Assembly (NCBI GenBank): GCA_014237395.1
Contig: JABZFP010000018.1
Coordinates: 124,001-188,000, forward strand
Reading direction: 5' to 3'
DNA length: 64,000 bases
Origin: Desulfobacteraceae bacterium
GTDB taxonomy: Bacteria; Desulfobacterota; Desulfobacteria; Desulfobacterales; UBA5852
Of this stretch, positions 43,644-52,728 are shown piece by piece. The notes under the pieces were generated by a model. It did no database searches. It was not told where the DNA came from and saw only the letters and a list, made by a program, of their open reading frames with translations. Within the stretch, counting starts at the first letter, position 1; the number at the start of each line of letters is the position of its first letter. A program made the translations under genes and the position numbers.

Positions 43644-44834
43644 CTATGAAAAACGATCGCATTGGTCGCTGATCGCCCGGTGGATGCACTGTGCGGCGAT
43701 TTCGGCACCGTCCAATTGGATACCGCCATAGTCATGCCGAACGGATTGCAGCTGGCGGCGCAATACCTTTTCCAGATTTGCCGCACGGCAGTCCTCTTCA
43801 TTCATGGCCGGTAACCGCTCCGGGAAAAGGTGCGTCAATCGTTCCAGATGTTCCTGCTGCTCCAGGTCGGCCATATTCCGCAAGACAACAAGGCCTGAAA
43901 GACCCGTATGGAGCAGGTCGGTCAGACTGTTGTAGCCCCCATAGATAATGGCGATCCGAGATTGAGTCAGCGAATTGAAATAGCCCGCGCCCGGTTCGAA
44001 CAAACGACAATAGGCCAGCCTTCGAAACCCCTCTTCGGCTTCTTGACCTAACAAACGATCCTTGGGGCGTCCTATATAAAGATGCCACTTTCCTAGTGAT
44101 GGCCCAATTCGTTCGATGGCGCCGGCCAGTGCGTTTAAAAAAGACAAGGTGTGCTCGCCAATCCAGGGGACCGATACCGTAGCGGCCAGGGAGGCAGGAG
44201 CCATCGAGGCATCCGACGTGGTATGACGCCATTCCGCCAGACGAGAAACATAACCGGTTACCGTAGGCTTCCGTCCGAAGTGGCGTTCAATTCCATCCGG
44301 TATGCTTTCCCCCAGCACCGTTCGATCACCATACCACAGGATATCCTTATAAAACCGGCGGAAGGCAGACACAGTGCTACTCGACCATACCCCGGCCACA
44401 TCGCCAATGACACCCCGCATCCCAAGAATCCAATGGGTGCTGCCCGCGGAACCACAAGCCTCCAAAGCCGGCATCAATTCGCGATGTTTGCCTTGGGGCA
44501 TGTGGTCGCTCAAAACACAGCGCGGATTCAGTCGGACAACCAGATCTCGAATTATGCCGGAACGGATGACGCCCAGTTCCCGATCAGAAAAATTGCTTTC
44601 CCCGTCACAGCCTTTTGAGACACCCCCCACCACACGGGTCTGATAAGCCGGAAGCTTGATCCAGTCGAGTCCCCCTTCGCCGATGAGATCGGCGCTTTGT
44701 CTTGCACCGCACAGGAATAAAACCTTCAGCTCCGGAAACAAGCGTCGCACGGCCAGACCGATAGCAACACTCCGGCTGGCATGACCTAGACCACGACCGT
44801 CGTGCGCATATATCAGCAAATCCAGTCGACTCAT
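43644..44834 (-). CDS. Predicted glycosyltransferase, COG4671/MurG-like GT-B fold
   Basis: A 396-aa protein resembling the predicted glycosyltransferases of COG4671. It begins DLLIYAHDGRGLGHASRSVA, the glycine-rich loop typical of GT28-like N-domains, and its C-terminal half has the donor-site pattern IAIIYGGYNSLTDLLHTGLS with the acidic NMADLEQQEHLERL after it. The ATG at 44834 was preferred; an upstream ATG at 44867 would add 11 residues. It is divergent from a GT4 enzyme, suggesting a joint glycan task. Substrates are unknown. Confidence 0.72.
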   Translation of the reverse strand: MSRLDLLIYAHDGRGLGHASRSVAIGLAVRRLFPELKVLFLCGARQSADLIGEGGLDWIKLPAYQTRVVGGVSKGCDGESNFSDRELGVIRSGIIRDLVVRLNPRCVLSDHMPQGKHRELMPALEACGSAGSTHWILGMRGVIGDVAGVWSSSTVSAFRRFYKDILWYGDRTVLGESIPDGIERHFGRKPTVTGYVSRLAEWRHTTSDASMAPASLAATVSVPWIGEHTLSFLNALAGAIERIGPSLGKWHLYIGRPKDRLLGQEAEEGFRRLAYCRLFEPGAGYFNSLTQSRIAIIYGGYNSLTDLLHTGLSGLVVLRNMADLEQQEHLERLTHLFPERLPAMNEEDCRAANLEKVLRRQLQSVRHDYGGIQLDGAEIAAQCIHRAISDQCDRFS

Positions 44835-45005
44835 CCCAAACGCGTCCTGTTTGTGTCCTACATCCACGGCAACCGTCAGCTTGCCTGGCGAAAAATCGCC
44901 TCGAACAGCAGTTTACTTTTAAATGGAAATACCCTAAATATCAATAGAATCCGATAATTGTGACAACAACACCCCCATGCGCCCCAATGCCACAGGAATG
45001 ATAGG

Positions 45006-46136
45006 TTGCGTATTGCCTTCTACATGCCCTTTAAGCCGCTCGGCCATCCTAATCCTTCGGGAGACCTGGTCATCGGCACGGAACTTTTCCGGTTCCTGCA
45101 AGGATCCGGTCATGACGTGCGGCTTATTAGCCGACTTCGAACACGCTGGCTTTACTGGAAGCCCTGGAACTGGGCCCTTGTCCCAATGGAAATCACACGC
45201 GTCCGACGCAGGGTGCGCCAGTTCCAGCCCCATCTATGGCTGACGTACCATTCCTACTATAAAGCGCCGGATGTACTGGGGGCCATTTGTGCGCCTTCCC
45301 TGGGCATACCTTATGCCATTTTTCAGGGGGTTTATTCCACCAAACGCCGACGGCGCTTGAAGACCCAACCCGGTTTTTGGTTGAATCGCTATGCGCTGCG
45401 GCAGGCCAATGTCGTATTCACCAATAAGCGCAGGGACGAAACCAATCTAAAACGCCTGGTACCCAATGATCGCCTGCACTATATCGCGCCAGGCATACGA
45501 CCGGATCATTTTGAGGCCACCCCGCCGGACCACGCACCGCCGCCGCTACAATGGATCGCGGGGGACCGTCCTGTAATTCTGACCGCGGCCATGTTCCGGC
45601 CAGGTGTTAAGACCGAAGGTCTTGCCAGGGTCATTCGATCCTGCGGTTGCTTGGCAGACAAGGGCTACCGTTTCCAATTGGTGATCTGCGGCGATGGTGC
45701 CAATCAGGAAATTCTTAAGCGCCTGGCACGGCATCATCTGGGAGAATCCGTCCATTTTGCCGGCCGGGTTCCCAGGGATCAGATGCCCCATTACTACCAC
45801 AGCGCCGACATCTTCGTTTTCCCGGGTATTCAGGAAGGTTTGGGAATGGTCTATCTTGAAGCCCAAGCCGCTGGGCTGCCGGTTGTGGCCTGCGCCGGAT
45901 GGGGGGCCTCGGAAGTTGTCCGGCACAACGAGACCGGTCTTTTGTGTGCGCCGGGGGATTGGCCACAATTTACACGCCATATCATGCGTCTATTGGTGGA
46001 CGGCGACTTGAGACACAAAATGGGAAAGGCGGCAGCGCAGCACATCGCCTGCCACCATGATCTGCATATCAACTACAGGCGCTTGGAAACACAACTCGCG
46101 TATTTGGCCCGTAAGTCTATGGGCGAAACGCCGTAG
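45006..46136 (+). CDS. Glycosyltransferase, GT4 family
   Basis: A 376-aa GT-B enzyme. It opens MRIAFYMPFKPLGHPNPSGD, has the hinge region LHYIAPGIRPDHF, and the C-terminal Glyco_transf_1 domain (about residues 190-350) with HFAGRVPRDQMPHYYHSADI and the E-x7-E motif EGLGMVYLE. The start is a TTG at 45006 with AGGAATGATAGG before it. It is divergent from the COG4671 enzyme. Nothing nearby identifies the glycan; an exopolysaccharide linked to the sigma-54-driven surface protein is one possibility. Confidence 0.85.
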   Translation: MRIAFYMPFKPLGHPNPSGDLVIGTELFRFLQGSGHDVRLISRLRTRWLYWKPWNWALVPMEITRVRRRVRQFQPHLWLTYHSYYKAPDVLGAICAPSLGIPYAIFQGVYSTKRRRRLKTQPGFWLNRYALRQANVVFTNKRRDETNLKRLVPNDRLHYIAPGIRPDHFEATPPDHAPPPLQWIAGDRPVILTAAMFRPGVKTEGLARVIRSCGCLADKGYRFQLVICGDGANQEILKRLARHHLGESVHFAGRVPRDQMPHYYHSADIFVFPGIQEGLGMVYLEAQAAGLPVVACAGWGASEVVRHNETGLLCAPGDWPQFTRHIMRLLVDGDLRHKMGKAAAQHIACHHDLHINYRRLETQLAYLARKSMGETP

Positions 46137-46213
46137 AGCTGAAACACGCGTACCAACAATGTTTTGGCTGTTTAGGCCGTTCAAGTAAGCCCGTCGTCGT
46201 CGGAAACCAACGG

Positions 46214-46795
46214 TCAAAAACGCCAGCGTTTACCGATGCCAACACCGTCCGGCATAAAATCGTCCTCATCCCCGTTGGTCATCATGTCATCCATGCCGGG
46301 CACGCCGCCGAAAAACAGGTAGGTCCCGTCCTGATCGATCCTCATGTAATACCATCCCTCGTCCTGATCGAGAAACCCTGATGCCGCATCTGGTGAATGG
46401 AGATCCACCGCAACCTCAGGTGCCTTTTGCTTGTCACCCACGTCCGCGGGTTGGCCGTCGTCCCTCTTTCCGCCCTTGCCGGCGGAAAGGGCGACACGGC
46501 CAACGTGAAATAGCGCCCGGTTTTTCGGCGCTGTCGCCACTAGGGCTTCGATGGCCTCGGACGCTCCATCCGCCAAGGCAATCACACGGCGCGAGCCATA
46601 AGGCAAGTTCAAGGGCCCGGCGTTCAGATCGCACCCGGTCAGCATGCTCTCCTTGTAAGGATTGATATCACTGCAAAAAACTGGAAACGCATTCGCATTC
46701 CAGCTGGTTGTCGTAAAGAAGCCAACCATCAGGCACAAAACCATTGTTGCGCGACGATCCCAAAAGGGGTTGATTTTACCGAACGGGTATCCCAT
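46214..46795 (-). CDS. Exported protein of unknown function
   Basis: A 193-aa product (208 if it starts at 46840). A signal peptide (MVLCLMVGFFTTTSWNANA) sits about 18 residues in, so the true start may be even later. The mature part has one early pair of Cys residues (VFCSDINPYKESMLTGCDLN), a charged Lys/Asp-rich middle and a C-terminal DEGWYYMRIDQDGTYLFFGG. No domain is recognised. The -10/-35 pair at 46869-46897 lies inside an inverted-repeat element and would transcribe it. Confidence 0.6.
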   Translation of the reverse strand: MGYPFGKINPFWDRRATMVLCLMVGFFTTTSWNANAFPVFCSDINPYKESMLTGCDLNAGPLNLPYGSRRVIALADGASEAIEALVATAPKNRALFHVGRVALSAGKGGKRDDGQPADVGDKQKAPEVAVDLHSPDAASGFLDQDEGWYYMRIDQDGTYLFFGGVPGMDDMMTNGDEDDFMPDGVGIGKRWRF

Positions 46796-46868
46796 AAGCG
46801 AAAAATATCTCCTGCCTCGTATTTGACATGCAGCGTGCAATGCTTGTTAGAAATCCTTAAACCCCGCT

Positions 46869-46897
46869 ATAATAGTGTTGATCCATAAATAGGTAAA
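46869..46897 (-). promoter_or_regulatory. Promoter-like pair inside the repeat element
   Basis: On the minus strand TTTACC (46897-46892) and TATTAT (46874-46869) are 17 bases apart, placing a transcription start near 46862 ahead of the exported-protein gene. The -35 box is only 4 of 6. Confidence 0.45.
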
Positions 46898-47037
46898 TTG
46901 GGTTGAGATCAAGGCGCGCGAAAAATTTAACCGCAGGTATATGGTTGATATTCCGAGGAATCCATTTTTCGCGCAACGCCGATATTTATCCGCCTTCGGC
47001 GGGTCGGGCAAATTGGCCATTTATGGATGAGCACTAT
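46872..47037. repeat. MITE-like inverted-repeat element
   Basis: Terminal arms of 19 bases (46872-46890, and 47019-47037 in reverse complement) match at 17 positions around the core TCCATAAAT. Inside, GCGCGAAAAAT (46916-46926) pairs with ATTTTTCGCGC (46964-46974), giving a nested hairpin. The element has no frame of its own. A further degenerate copy of the arm, in direct orientation, starts at 47106 (GTGTTCATCCAGAAATAGGC). Confidence 0.75.
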
Positions 47038-47105
47038 GCTAATCATGGCATGCCATATAGCAAGTTTGGCGGTCATCGCCACCGCCCCGGCGTTAAGGAT
47101 GCTAT

Positions 47106-47136
47106 AAAGTGTTCATCCAGAAATAGGCAAATTGGC
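47106..47136 (+). repeat. Third copy of the repeat arm
   Basis: AAGTGTTCATCCAGAAATAG followed by GCAAATTGGCC resembles the left arm of the element at 46872 (GTGTTGATCCATAAATAGG, then TAAATTGG) in the same orientation. It has no matching right partner before dinB. Confidence 0.6.
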
Positions 47137-47341
47137 CGTGTCGGCAATTGCCTTGGGAATCTGGACCGATTCGTGATATCCAAAAAAAAGATGGCCCCCT
47201 GGTATGCTTTTTAGCGCTGCGTGTTGGATAAAAGTGCCGCACCAAGTGACAAAACCGCGACTTATGGGACAGCGGCGACCGCGTAAAATCCAGAGGTAAC
47301 CGCCCTATGGATATAGCGAATCATCGGGAATCGAAACTGTC

Positions 47342-48541
47342 ATGATCCTGCATATCGATATGGACGCTTTTTTCGCTTCGGTGGAACAGCTTGATCGTCC
47401 GGAGCTCAGGGGGAAATGCATTCTCGTTGGCGGAAACTCCAATCGCGGTGTGGTGACAACCGCCAGCTATGAAGCCCGCCGCTATGGCGTGCGCTCGGCC
47501 ATGCCGATGTTCGAAGCCCGCCGCCGCTGCCCGCATGCCATCATCGTACCCGGTCGCATGGCCCGCTATAAGACAGTTTCGCGCCAGATCATGGATCTGC
47601 TGCACGACTTTACGCCCCATGTCGAACCAGTATCGATTGATGAGGCCTATCTGGATATCAGCGATGGCCATCGATTGTTCGGGCCGCCCGAGCTTGTGGC
47701 CCGCCGCATCAAAGAAAAAGTTCTCCAAACCACCGGATTGACCTGCTCTATTGGTGCTGCGCACCTGCGGTTTCTGGCGAAGATTGCTTCCGATCTGGAA
47801 AAACCCGACGGATTGACCATTATCCGCCGGGAAGATATGTCAGCGTTCATCGAACAACTTCCTGTTCGGAAAATTCCGGGTGTTGGCAGCGTCACCCATG
47901 AGCAGCTGACGAAGATGGGACTTAAAAACCTTGGCGATGTCCGCCGCTATCCGCCGGAAATGCTGATCAGTCGCCTGGGAAAGTTTGGTCACCGGTTGAT
48001 CGCTCTTTCCCGGGGTGACGACCCGACACCGGTTACACCGCACACCGCCGCCAAATCCGTCAGCTCTGAAAACACCCTGGCACAGGACACCATGGACCGC
48101 AGCGTTCTGCAGAATCTCCTGCTACACCACGCCGAAGATGTCGGCCGCCAGCTGCGCCAACTGAACGTCAAGGCACGGACCATTTCACTGAAAATTAAAC
48201 ATGCCGACTTCCATCAGGTTACGCGAAGCAAAACCCTTGATCGACCGGTTCAGGCCGACGAATTGATTTTCAGGCAGGCGGCCCATCTGTTTGAAGCCTA
48301 CCCCCTGCGCCAGAAGGTACGCTTGATCGGCGTCGGCGCTGCCACGTTCATCGCGGCCACGGCCCCTGTCCAGACCGAATTGTTCCCTGAAAAGAATGCG
48401 GCCGCATCAAACTGGGAAAAAGTCGATCATACGGTGGATGCCATCAATGCCAAATTCGGTCGCGGCCTGATCAGTAAAGCCAGCCTCGTTATGCCGGAAA
48501 ACAACGCCAATCGCACCCCCGGACAACTATCGGAAGATTGA
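47342..48541 (+). CDS. dinB: DNA polymerase IV DinB
   Basis: Y-family translesion polymerase. The 399-aa protein has the catalytic motifs ILHIDMDAFFASVEQ and SIDEAYLDIS, the YEARRYGVRSAMPMFEARR finger region, helix-hairpin-helix segments (RKIPGVGSVTHEQLTKMGL) and the little-finger domain. The C-terminus after about residue 360 has no obvious clamp-binding motif except QTELFPE, which fits a beta-clamp QxxLF-type peptide. No LexA box was recognised upstream; the repeat element lies 300 bases before it. Confidence 0.95.
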   Translation: MILHIDMDAFFASVEQLDRPELRGKCILVGGNSNRGVVTTASYEARRYGVRSAMPMFEARRRCPHAIIVPGRMARYKTVSRQIMDLLHDFTPHVEPVSIDEAYLDISDGHRLFGPPELVARRIKEKVLQTTGLTCSIGAAHLRFLAKIASDLEKPDGLTIIRREDMSAFIEQLPVRKIPGVGSVTHEQLTKMGLKNLGDVRRYPPEMLISRLGKFGHRLIALSRGDDPTPVTPHTAAKSVSSENTLAQDTMDRSVLQNLLLHHAEDVGRQLRQLNVKARTISLKIKHADFHQVTRSKTLDRPVQADELIFRQAAHLFEAYPLRQKVRLIGVGAATFIAATAPVQTELFPEKNAAASNWEKVDHTVDAINAKFGRGLISKASLVMPENNANRTPGQLSED

Positions 48542-48631
48542 AAAACGGAGCGGTCCACCCATTGGAAAGGGACTGCGTCCGGGGGCATGTCGACGCTGTT
48601 TTCGCCATTGCAGCACCTCTTGCCGCATTTT

Positions 48632-51283
48632 TTAAATCGTCTGCATCAGGCGCTCTAGTAGATCGCCGGTGGCATCTTCCGGAAAACAGAAGTGCATGTC
48701 CTGATATTTTTTTCGAAATAGGGCGACGTCATTCTTGACCTGCCGCTGACGGACGATCACATCGTAAAAAAATTGGGCCAATTCCTGCATATCGCCCTCT
48801 TTCATACCGAAGCGCGTCATTTCCGCCACCCCCATCCGCAGTGCGCCCGAAGCCGTGAACCCTTCCTCGGTCGGCCCGGCCTGATAATTGACGATGATAT
48901 TGTTGTCTTCCAGGCGCTGAGCAATCTCGGGCCCTTTGGCATAGCCTACCTGGACGATGACCTGGTGGGTTTCGGTAAAACCCATCCCGGTATCGCCGGC
49001 CACGCTCAGCCCCGCGTCATCCAGTGCCTTGGCAAAGGCTTTCGCGTTGGCGACCACCTGGCGTTGGTAAGGGTCTTTGAATGTGTTCATTTCATAAGCG
49101 GCCAGGAGCAGCCCCAGGAGGGTTCCCAGGTGATGGTTGCTGACGCTGCCGGGAAAGGAACGCCGTTGGATCGCCTCCCAGAGTGGCCAGGTCTCATCGC
49201 CCAGCCCGACTTCGGCCCCTATAATTCCCCGCTGGGTGCCAAAAAAGGTCTTGTGGGTGGAGCCTGTCACCAGATCCGCCCCTTCCTCGAACGGCTTCTG
49301 GAAATGCGGCCCCGCCAGACCCAAAACATGGGCCATGTCGTACATGAGAATGGTCTTCAGTCCCATGTCATCGACCATCGCTCGAATCTCACGTACGGGC
49401 TCCTTGTGAAGCGTCATACTGCGACCGAAGATCACCAATTCCGGCTGATAGATTTCAAGAAGATCACGGCAGGCTTGGACATCCACCTGGTATGGATTCT
49501 CGGGCATCACCGGGAAGTTGACGACCGCCGGTTTCTCGGTGCGTGGGTCGCGGGCCACAAAATCACGCAGCGCCCCCATGGGCTGGGCACTAAGATGCCC
49601 GCCCTTGATGATATGATGGTTCATCACGCGACGCATACGACGCGGCTCCCGCCGGCGGTCCGTGCGGTTCAGGTAATCGACCATGGCACTGAAAACGGCC
49701 GTGTTGGCCATCTGGCCGGAAATCAACCGCGTCTCCACCTCACGGCAACCCAGAAACTGTCGTATTTCACTGGCCAGCAAGGCTTCTGTCTCCGCAATGA
49801 ATTCAGTGCCCTGGTAATAAAAGACATCATGTCCGTCTAACGCCGTCACGGGTTTATGTTCAGCATAGCGGCCGACCGGGTCCAAAATAGAAAGGAGGCG
49901 GGTGAGTCGTGAGGGCGTTTGCTCCGATGGGATCAGGTTGATGCAATCCTGTTGCCGCCAGACCGTATTGGCGAGCGCTTTTTCCACAAGCAGGCGGGTT
50001 TTGCGCTGCCCTTCAGACAGGTCATAGCCGGCTTTATGATCGGGATGCAGTTGGTCGGCCAGTATGGGCCGTGCCAGGGGCGGCGCTTCGGTCCGCAGAT
50101 GATACGGCACGACCACGGCTGAATGACGTTTCCCGCGAACCTCGACCTCCACCTGATCCCCTTCCCGCAAATCGCTGTCGATCAGGGCCAGCCCGATGGG
50201 GCGCCGGCCTTTTTGGTCACTCATGCGGGCGGCAATGCCCTGCCCCTCATACTGCCAGTAAGGCACCATCGTGCCGCTGGTCACATAGCCGGCCAGATCG
50301 CTGTTGCGGTATACCGGGGCGCCGGCCCGGGCGATGCCCTTGCCCGTCAGGGCGATGGGCATGACCATGCGCGGCAAATCAGCAAGGCGGGACAAATCAC
50401 GCTTCTGAATCCCTTGCCAGGCCGCATACTGTTTGGCCAGCGCTTTCCGGCCGATAAAATCACCCTTGATGTCCGAAAAGCTGACCGCAAACCGCGCCAG
50501 CCCGCAGGCGTATATGGGAATCGGCCGGCCGTCAGCGTCCATTCCCAGTTCATGTCCATAGAGTGGCAGCCCGGCTTCGAGACGCAGCGTGTCTCTTGCG
50601 CCAAGGCCCACGGCCGTAGCGCCCTTTTCAATCAAGGCCTGCCATACCTCCACGGCCCGATCCGACGGGATAAACAACTCAAAGCCAAGCGGCTCCCCGG
50701 TATACCCTGTCCGCGCCAACCACACATCTACATCGCTGACAACCGCCTTGCTGAGGGCATTTTTTTCCGGCTCCGGCAGAGCGCCGCCGGTCAGCAGCGA
50801 TTGCAGCAGCGCTTTGGCCCGAGGGCCCTGCAAACTCACCATGGCCATCTCAGACGACCGGTCCCGCATCTTAAGGTCTTCGTACTCCGCGCCGATTTCC
50901 TCTAGATGGGCCCAGTCTTTTTCACGATTTCCGGCGTTGACCACCAATAGATAGTCTTTTTCATGAAAACGATAGAGATAGGCGTCATCGATCGCGCCCC
51001 CGGTTTCATCCGGTATCATGGTATATTGGCTTTGCCCTACATCCAGCGCCGCGGCATTGTTGCTCAGGACCTTCTGCATAAACGGCAAGGCCGCTGAGCC
51101 CCCAAATACGAAACGCCCCATGTGGGACACATCAAAAATCCCCGCGCCCCGACGGGTCATCAGGTGTTCATGCAGAATGCCGTCGGGATACTGGACCGGC
51201 ATATGCCAGCCGCCGAAATCCACCATGGTGGCGCCCATTGCCTGGTGGGTATCATGCAGTACGGTTTTCTTGAGTTCCGTCAT
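48632..51283 (-). CDS. GcvT aminomethyltransferase - serine hydroxymethyltransferase fusion
   Basis: An 883-aa two-enzyme protein. Residues 1-395 are a glycine-cleavage T-protein (MVDFGGWHMPVQYPDGIL, IFDVSHMGRF, YTGEPLGFELF, LGARDTLRLEAGLPLYGHEL), which passes methylene to tetrahydrofolate. Residues about 425-883 are an SHMT-type PLP enzyme with INLIPSEQTPS, GRYAEHK, and the PLP-lysine motif VTGSTHKTFFGTQRG. The SHMT half is divergent from standard GlyA and resembles archaeal-type forms (YYQGTEFI). An AAGGAAAGGA precedes the ATG. Both halves use the same folate, suggesting direct transfer of methylene-THF. gcvH and gcvP are not adjacent. Confidence 0.92.
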   Translation of the reverse strand: MTELKKTVLHDTHQAMGATMVDFGGWHMPVQYPDGILHEHLMTRRGAGIFDVSHMGRFVFGGSAALPFMQKVLSNNAAALDVGQSQYTMIPDETGGAIDDAYLYRFHEKDYLLVVNAGNREKDWAHLEEIGAEYEDLKMRDRSSEMAMVSLQGPRAKALLQSLLTGGALPEPEKNALSKAVVSDVDVWLARTGYTGEPLGFELFIPSDRAVEVWQALIEKGATAVGLGARDTLRLEAGLPLYGHELGMDADGRPIPIYACGLARFAVSFSDIKGDFIGRKALAKQYAAWQGIQKRDLSRLADLPRMVMPIALTGKGIARAGAPVYRNSDLAGYVTSGTMVPYWQYEGQGIAARMSDQKGRRPIGLALIDSDLREGDQVEVEVRGKRHSAVVVPYHLRTEAPPLARPILADQLHPDHKAGYDLSEGQRKTRLLVEKALANTVWRQQDCINLIPSEQTPSRLTRLLSILDPVGRYAEHKPVTALDGHDVFYYQGTEFIAETEALLASEIRQFLGCREVETRLISGQMANTAVFSAMVDYLNRTDRRREPRRMRRVMNHHIIKGGHLSAQPMGALRDFVARDPRTEKPAVVNFPVMPENPYQVDVQACRDLLEIYQPELVIFGRSMTLHKEPVREIRAMVDDMGLKTILMYDMAHVLGLAGPHFQKPFEEGADLVTGSTHKTFFGTQRGIIGAEVGLGDETWPLWEAIQRRSFPGSVSNHHLGTLLGLLLAAYEMNTFKDPYQRQVVANAKAFAKALDDAGLSVAGDTGMGFTETHQVIVQVGYAKGPEIAQRLEDNNIIVNYQAGPTEEGFTASGALRMGVAEMTRFGMKEGDMQELAQFFYDVIVRQRQVKNDVALFRKKYQDMHFCFPEDATGDLLERLMQTI

Positions 51284-51748
51284 GACGCATTCCTTTCCTT
51301 AGAAAATGCAACGGTTGCTGCGATTATTGGCCATTAAACGAGAAGGTCGAAGACCTCATCCAGCGCAATGCCCGGCGCTCTTCCGAATCGCCGGTTGAGT
51401 GGCGGCGTCACAAGCGCAAAGGCTTGGGCAGAGCCCCTCAAACCTTTCGTCTTTGTGTTATGGGATATATGGGGACTTTTCGTCAAGGCCGGTGTCCGTG
51501 TCCGGCGCGCCGGCCGCGCCATTTTTCGCGAGACGCCCAGACCAAATTGGACACGTTGATGTTAAATGGCAACCGAAGGGGAAGGACCTCAACAGATTTT
51601 GGCAAGAATGGCGAGGAACGTTTCAGCACGTCAAACATCGCAACCAATTCGCAGCGGCAATTGCGATAGACAAATGGAAATAGCCGTTCCAAGGCAATCG
51701 ATCGCCCGGACGGATGGACCCAAAAGACCAGACGGGCAGGCGCGGATT
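51284..51748. other. Gene-poor stretch between the GcvT-SHMT gene and the DUF6794-like gene
   Basis: 465 bases without a gene I can defend. Several frames stay open for 60-95 codons on the plus strand; the one ending at 51683 has a plausible-looking end (DLNRFWQEWRGTFQHVKHRN) and could be a decayed gene. No glycine riboswitch pattern is visible upstream of the GcvT-SHMT start. Confidence 0.35.
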
Positions 51749-52066
51749 TCAGGTGATAATCAGAATTTCAGGGAAATCATTCAGTTTCTGCCACACGCGC
51801 CGCAGGATGATCATGGCCGGATCGGTCATATCTTCGCTGTCGGACACCTTTTCCAAACAGGATTCCAGCAAATCGTCATTGCCGGTCCAAACCCGGAATT
51901 CGTCCAGCACATATTGCGCGACGGAATTGTAAAGACGCAGAAAATCTTTTTCACTCATGAGGGACAATGTCGCCATTTCTTTCGGCGGCAAATCAGCTAT
52001 CAGCAAATCGGCAACTTGATCGACCGTCTGCGGTAAACTTGGCATATTGGACTTGTCATACATCAT
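51749..52066 (-). CDS. DUF6794-like small protein
   Basis: A 105-aa mainly helical protein: LPQTVDQVADLLIADLPPKE, then MSEKDFLRLYNSVAQYVLDE and a central WTGNDDLLESC, ending ADPAMIIL-like (TDPAMIILRRVWQKLNDF). This order of helices and the GN(D/N)xLLESC motif match the small DUF6794-type family as I remember it. Function unknown. No signal peptide or membrane segment. The weak ribosome site leaves the start open (52066 or 52045). Confidence 0.65.
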   Translation of the reverse strand: MMYDKSNMPSLPQTVDQVADLLIADLPPKEMATLSLMSEKDFLRLYNSVAQYVLDEFRVWTGNDDLLESCLEKVSDSEDMTDPAMIILRRVWQKLNDFPEILIIT

Positions 52067-52482
52067 ATTTCACTGAACTTTCTATATGGTTTCCTGTCAA
52101 ACAGCGTTATCGGATCTGCAGAAAAATATTTACAAAACCCATGCCAAACCGTTTGCTCCTTCTGAATGACAGATATTTTCTATTTATTTTCAAACAATTG
52201 TCGATATTTCATCTCAAACGGAACGCGCTTTACGACCCATCGTGACTGTGGCCGCTTCACATTTTTGTAAGATTGCCGTCATGGATTTGACTATTTTGCA
52301 ATCTCGGTGACACACGATGGCGAACCTGATCCCCATTGCAATTCGCCATGGCGTGACACATGAGAACAGCCAAATGGCAACCTCCCATAGAAAGAACCAA
52401 GGCAAATGCTATTGCCTGACCAAGAAAAGGCAAGCGTCACGCGCTAAATTTTCAACGAATCGCAGTTACTGCATTTTAAAGA
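52067..52482. other. Intergenic stretch before the FadR-type regulator
   Basis: About 415 bases, AT-richer than the neighbours, with no supported gene. Together with 52512-52728 it forms a 660-base non-coding region that carries the promoter at 52483-52511. Confidence 0.4.
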
Positions 52483-52511
52483 TTGACATTGGCCGGCCTG
52501 CATCATACGAA
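52483..52511 (+). promoter_or_regulatory. Sigma-70-type promoter for the FadR-type regulator
   Basis: TTGACA at 52483-52488 and TACGAA at 52506-52511 are 17 bases apart. The -35 is perfect, the -10 weak. The flanking sequence resembles the waaA promoter region at 9561-9613. Confidence 0.55.
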
Positions 52512-52728
52512 TGGGTCACCCATTTAAACAGAATCTAAAATTAATGACAGATTTTGATTCCTGGCAAGGCCCTATCGCGTTTTCCCACTCCGCGAAAGTT
52601 CCCGTCTGATCTATTCCGAACGGTAGGTGTCAATCGGAGGAATTGTCAATTATTTCGAGGATTGCAAACGAGCGATAACACCGCCCAAGGATGACAGCCT
52701 CGAACGGCATTTGAGGTGCCAAAAGCCC

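Noticed and set aside
46903..47214. 103-codon frame through the repeat element
   Set aside because: The frame runs across both inverted-repeat arms and has no ribosome site; it is repeat sequence read by chance.
48773..49840. 355-codon open frame antisense to the SHMT half of the fusion
   Set aside because: It is opposite clearly conserved PLP-enzyme sequence and has no recognisable domain.
51284..51400. Glycine riboswitch upstream of the GcvT-SHMT gene
   Set aside because: No tandem aptamer pattern or conserved GGA/GAG cores were found on the minus strand.
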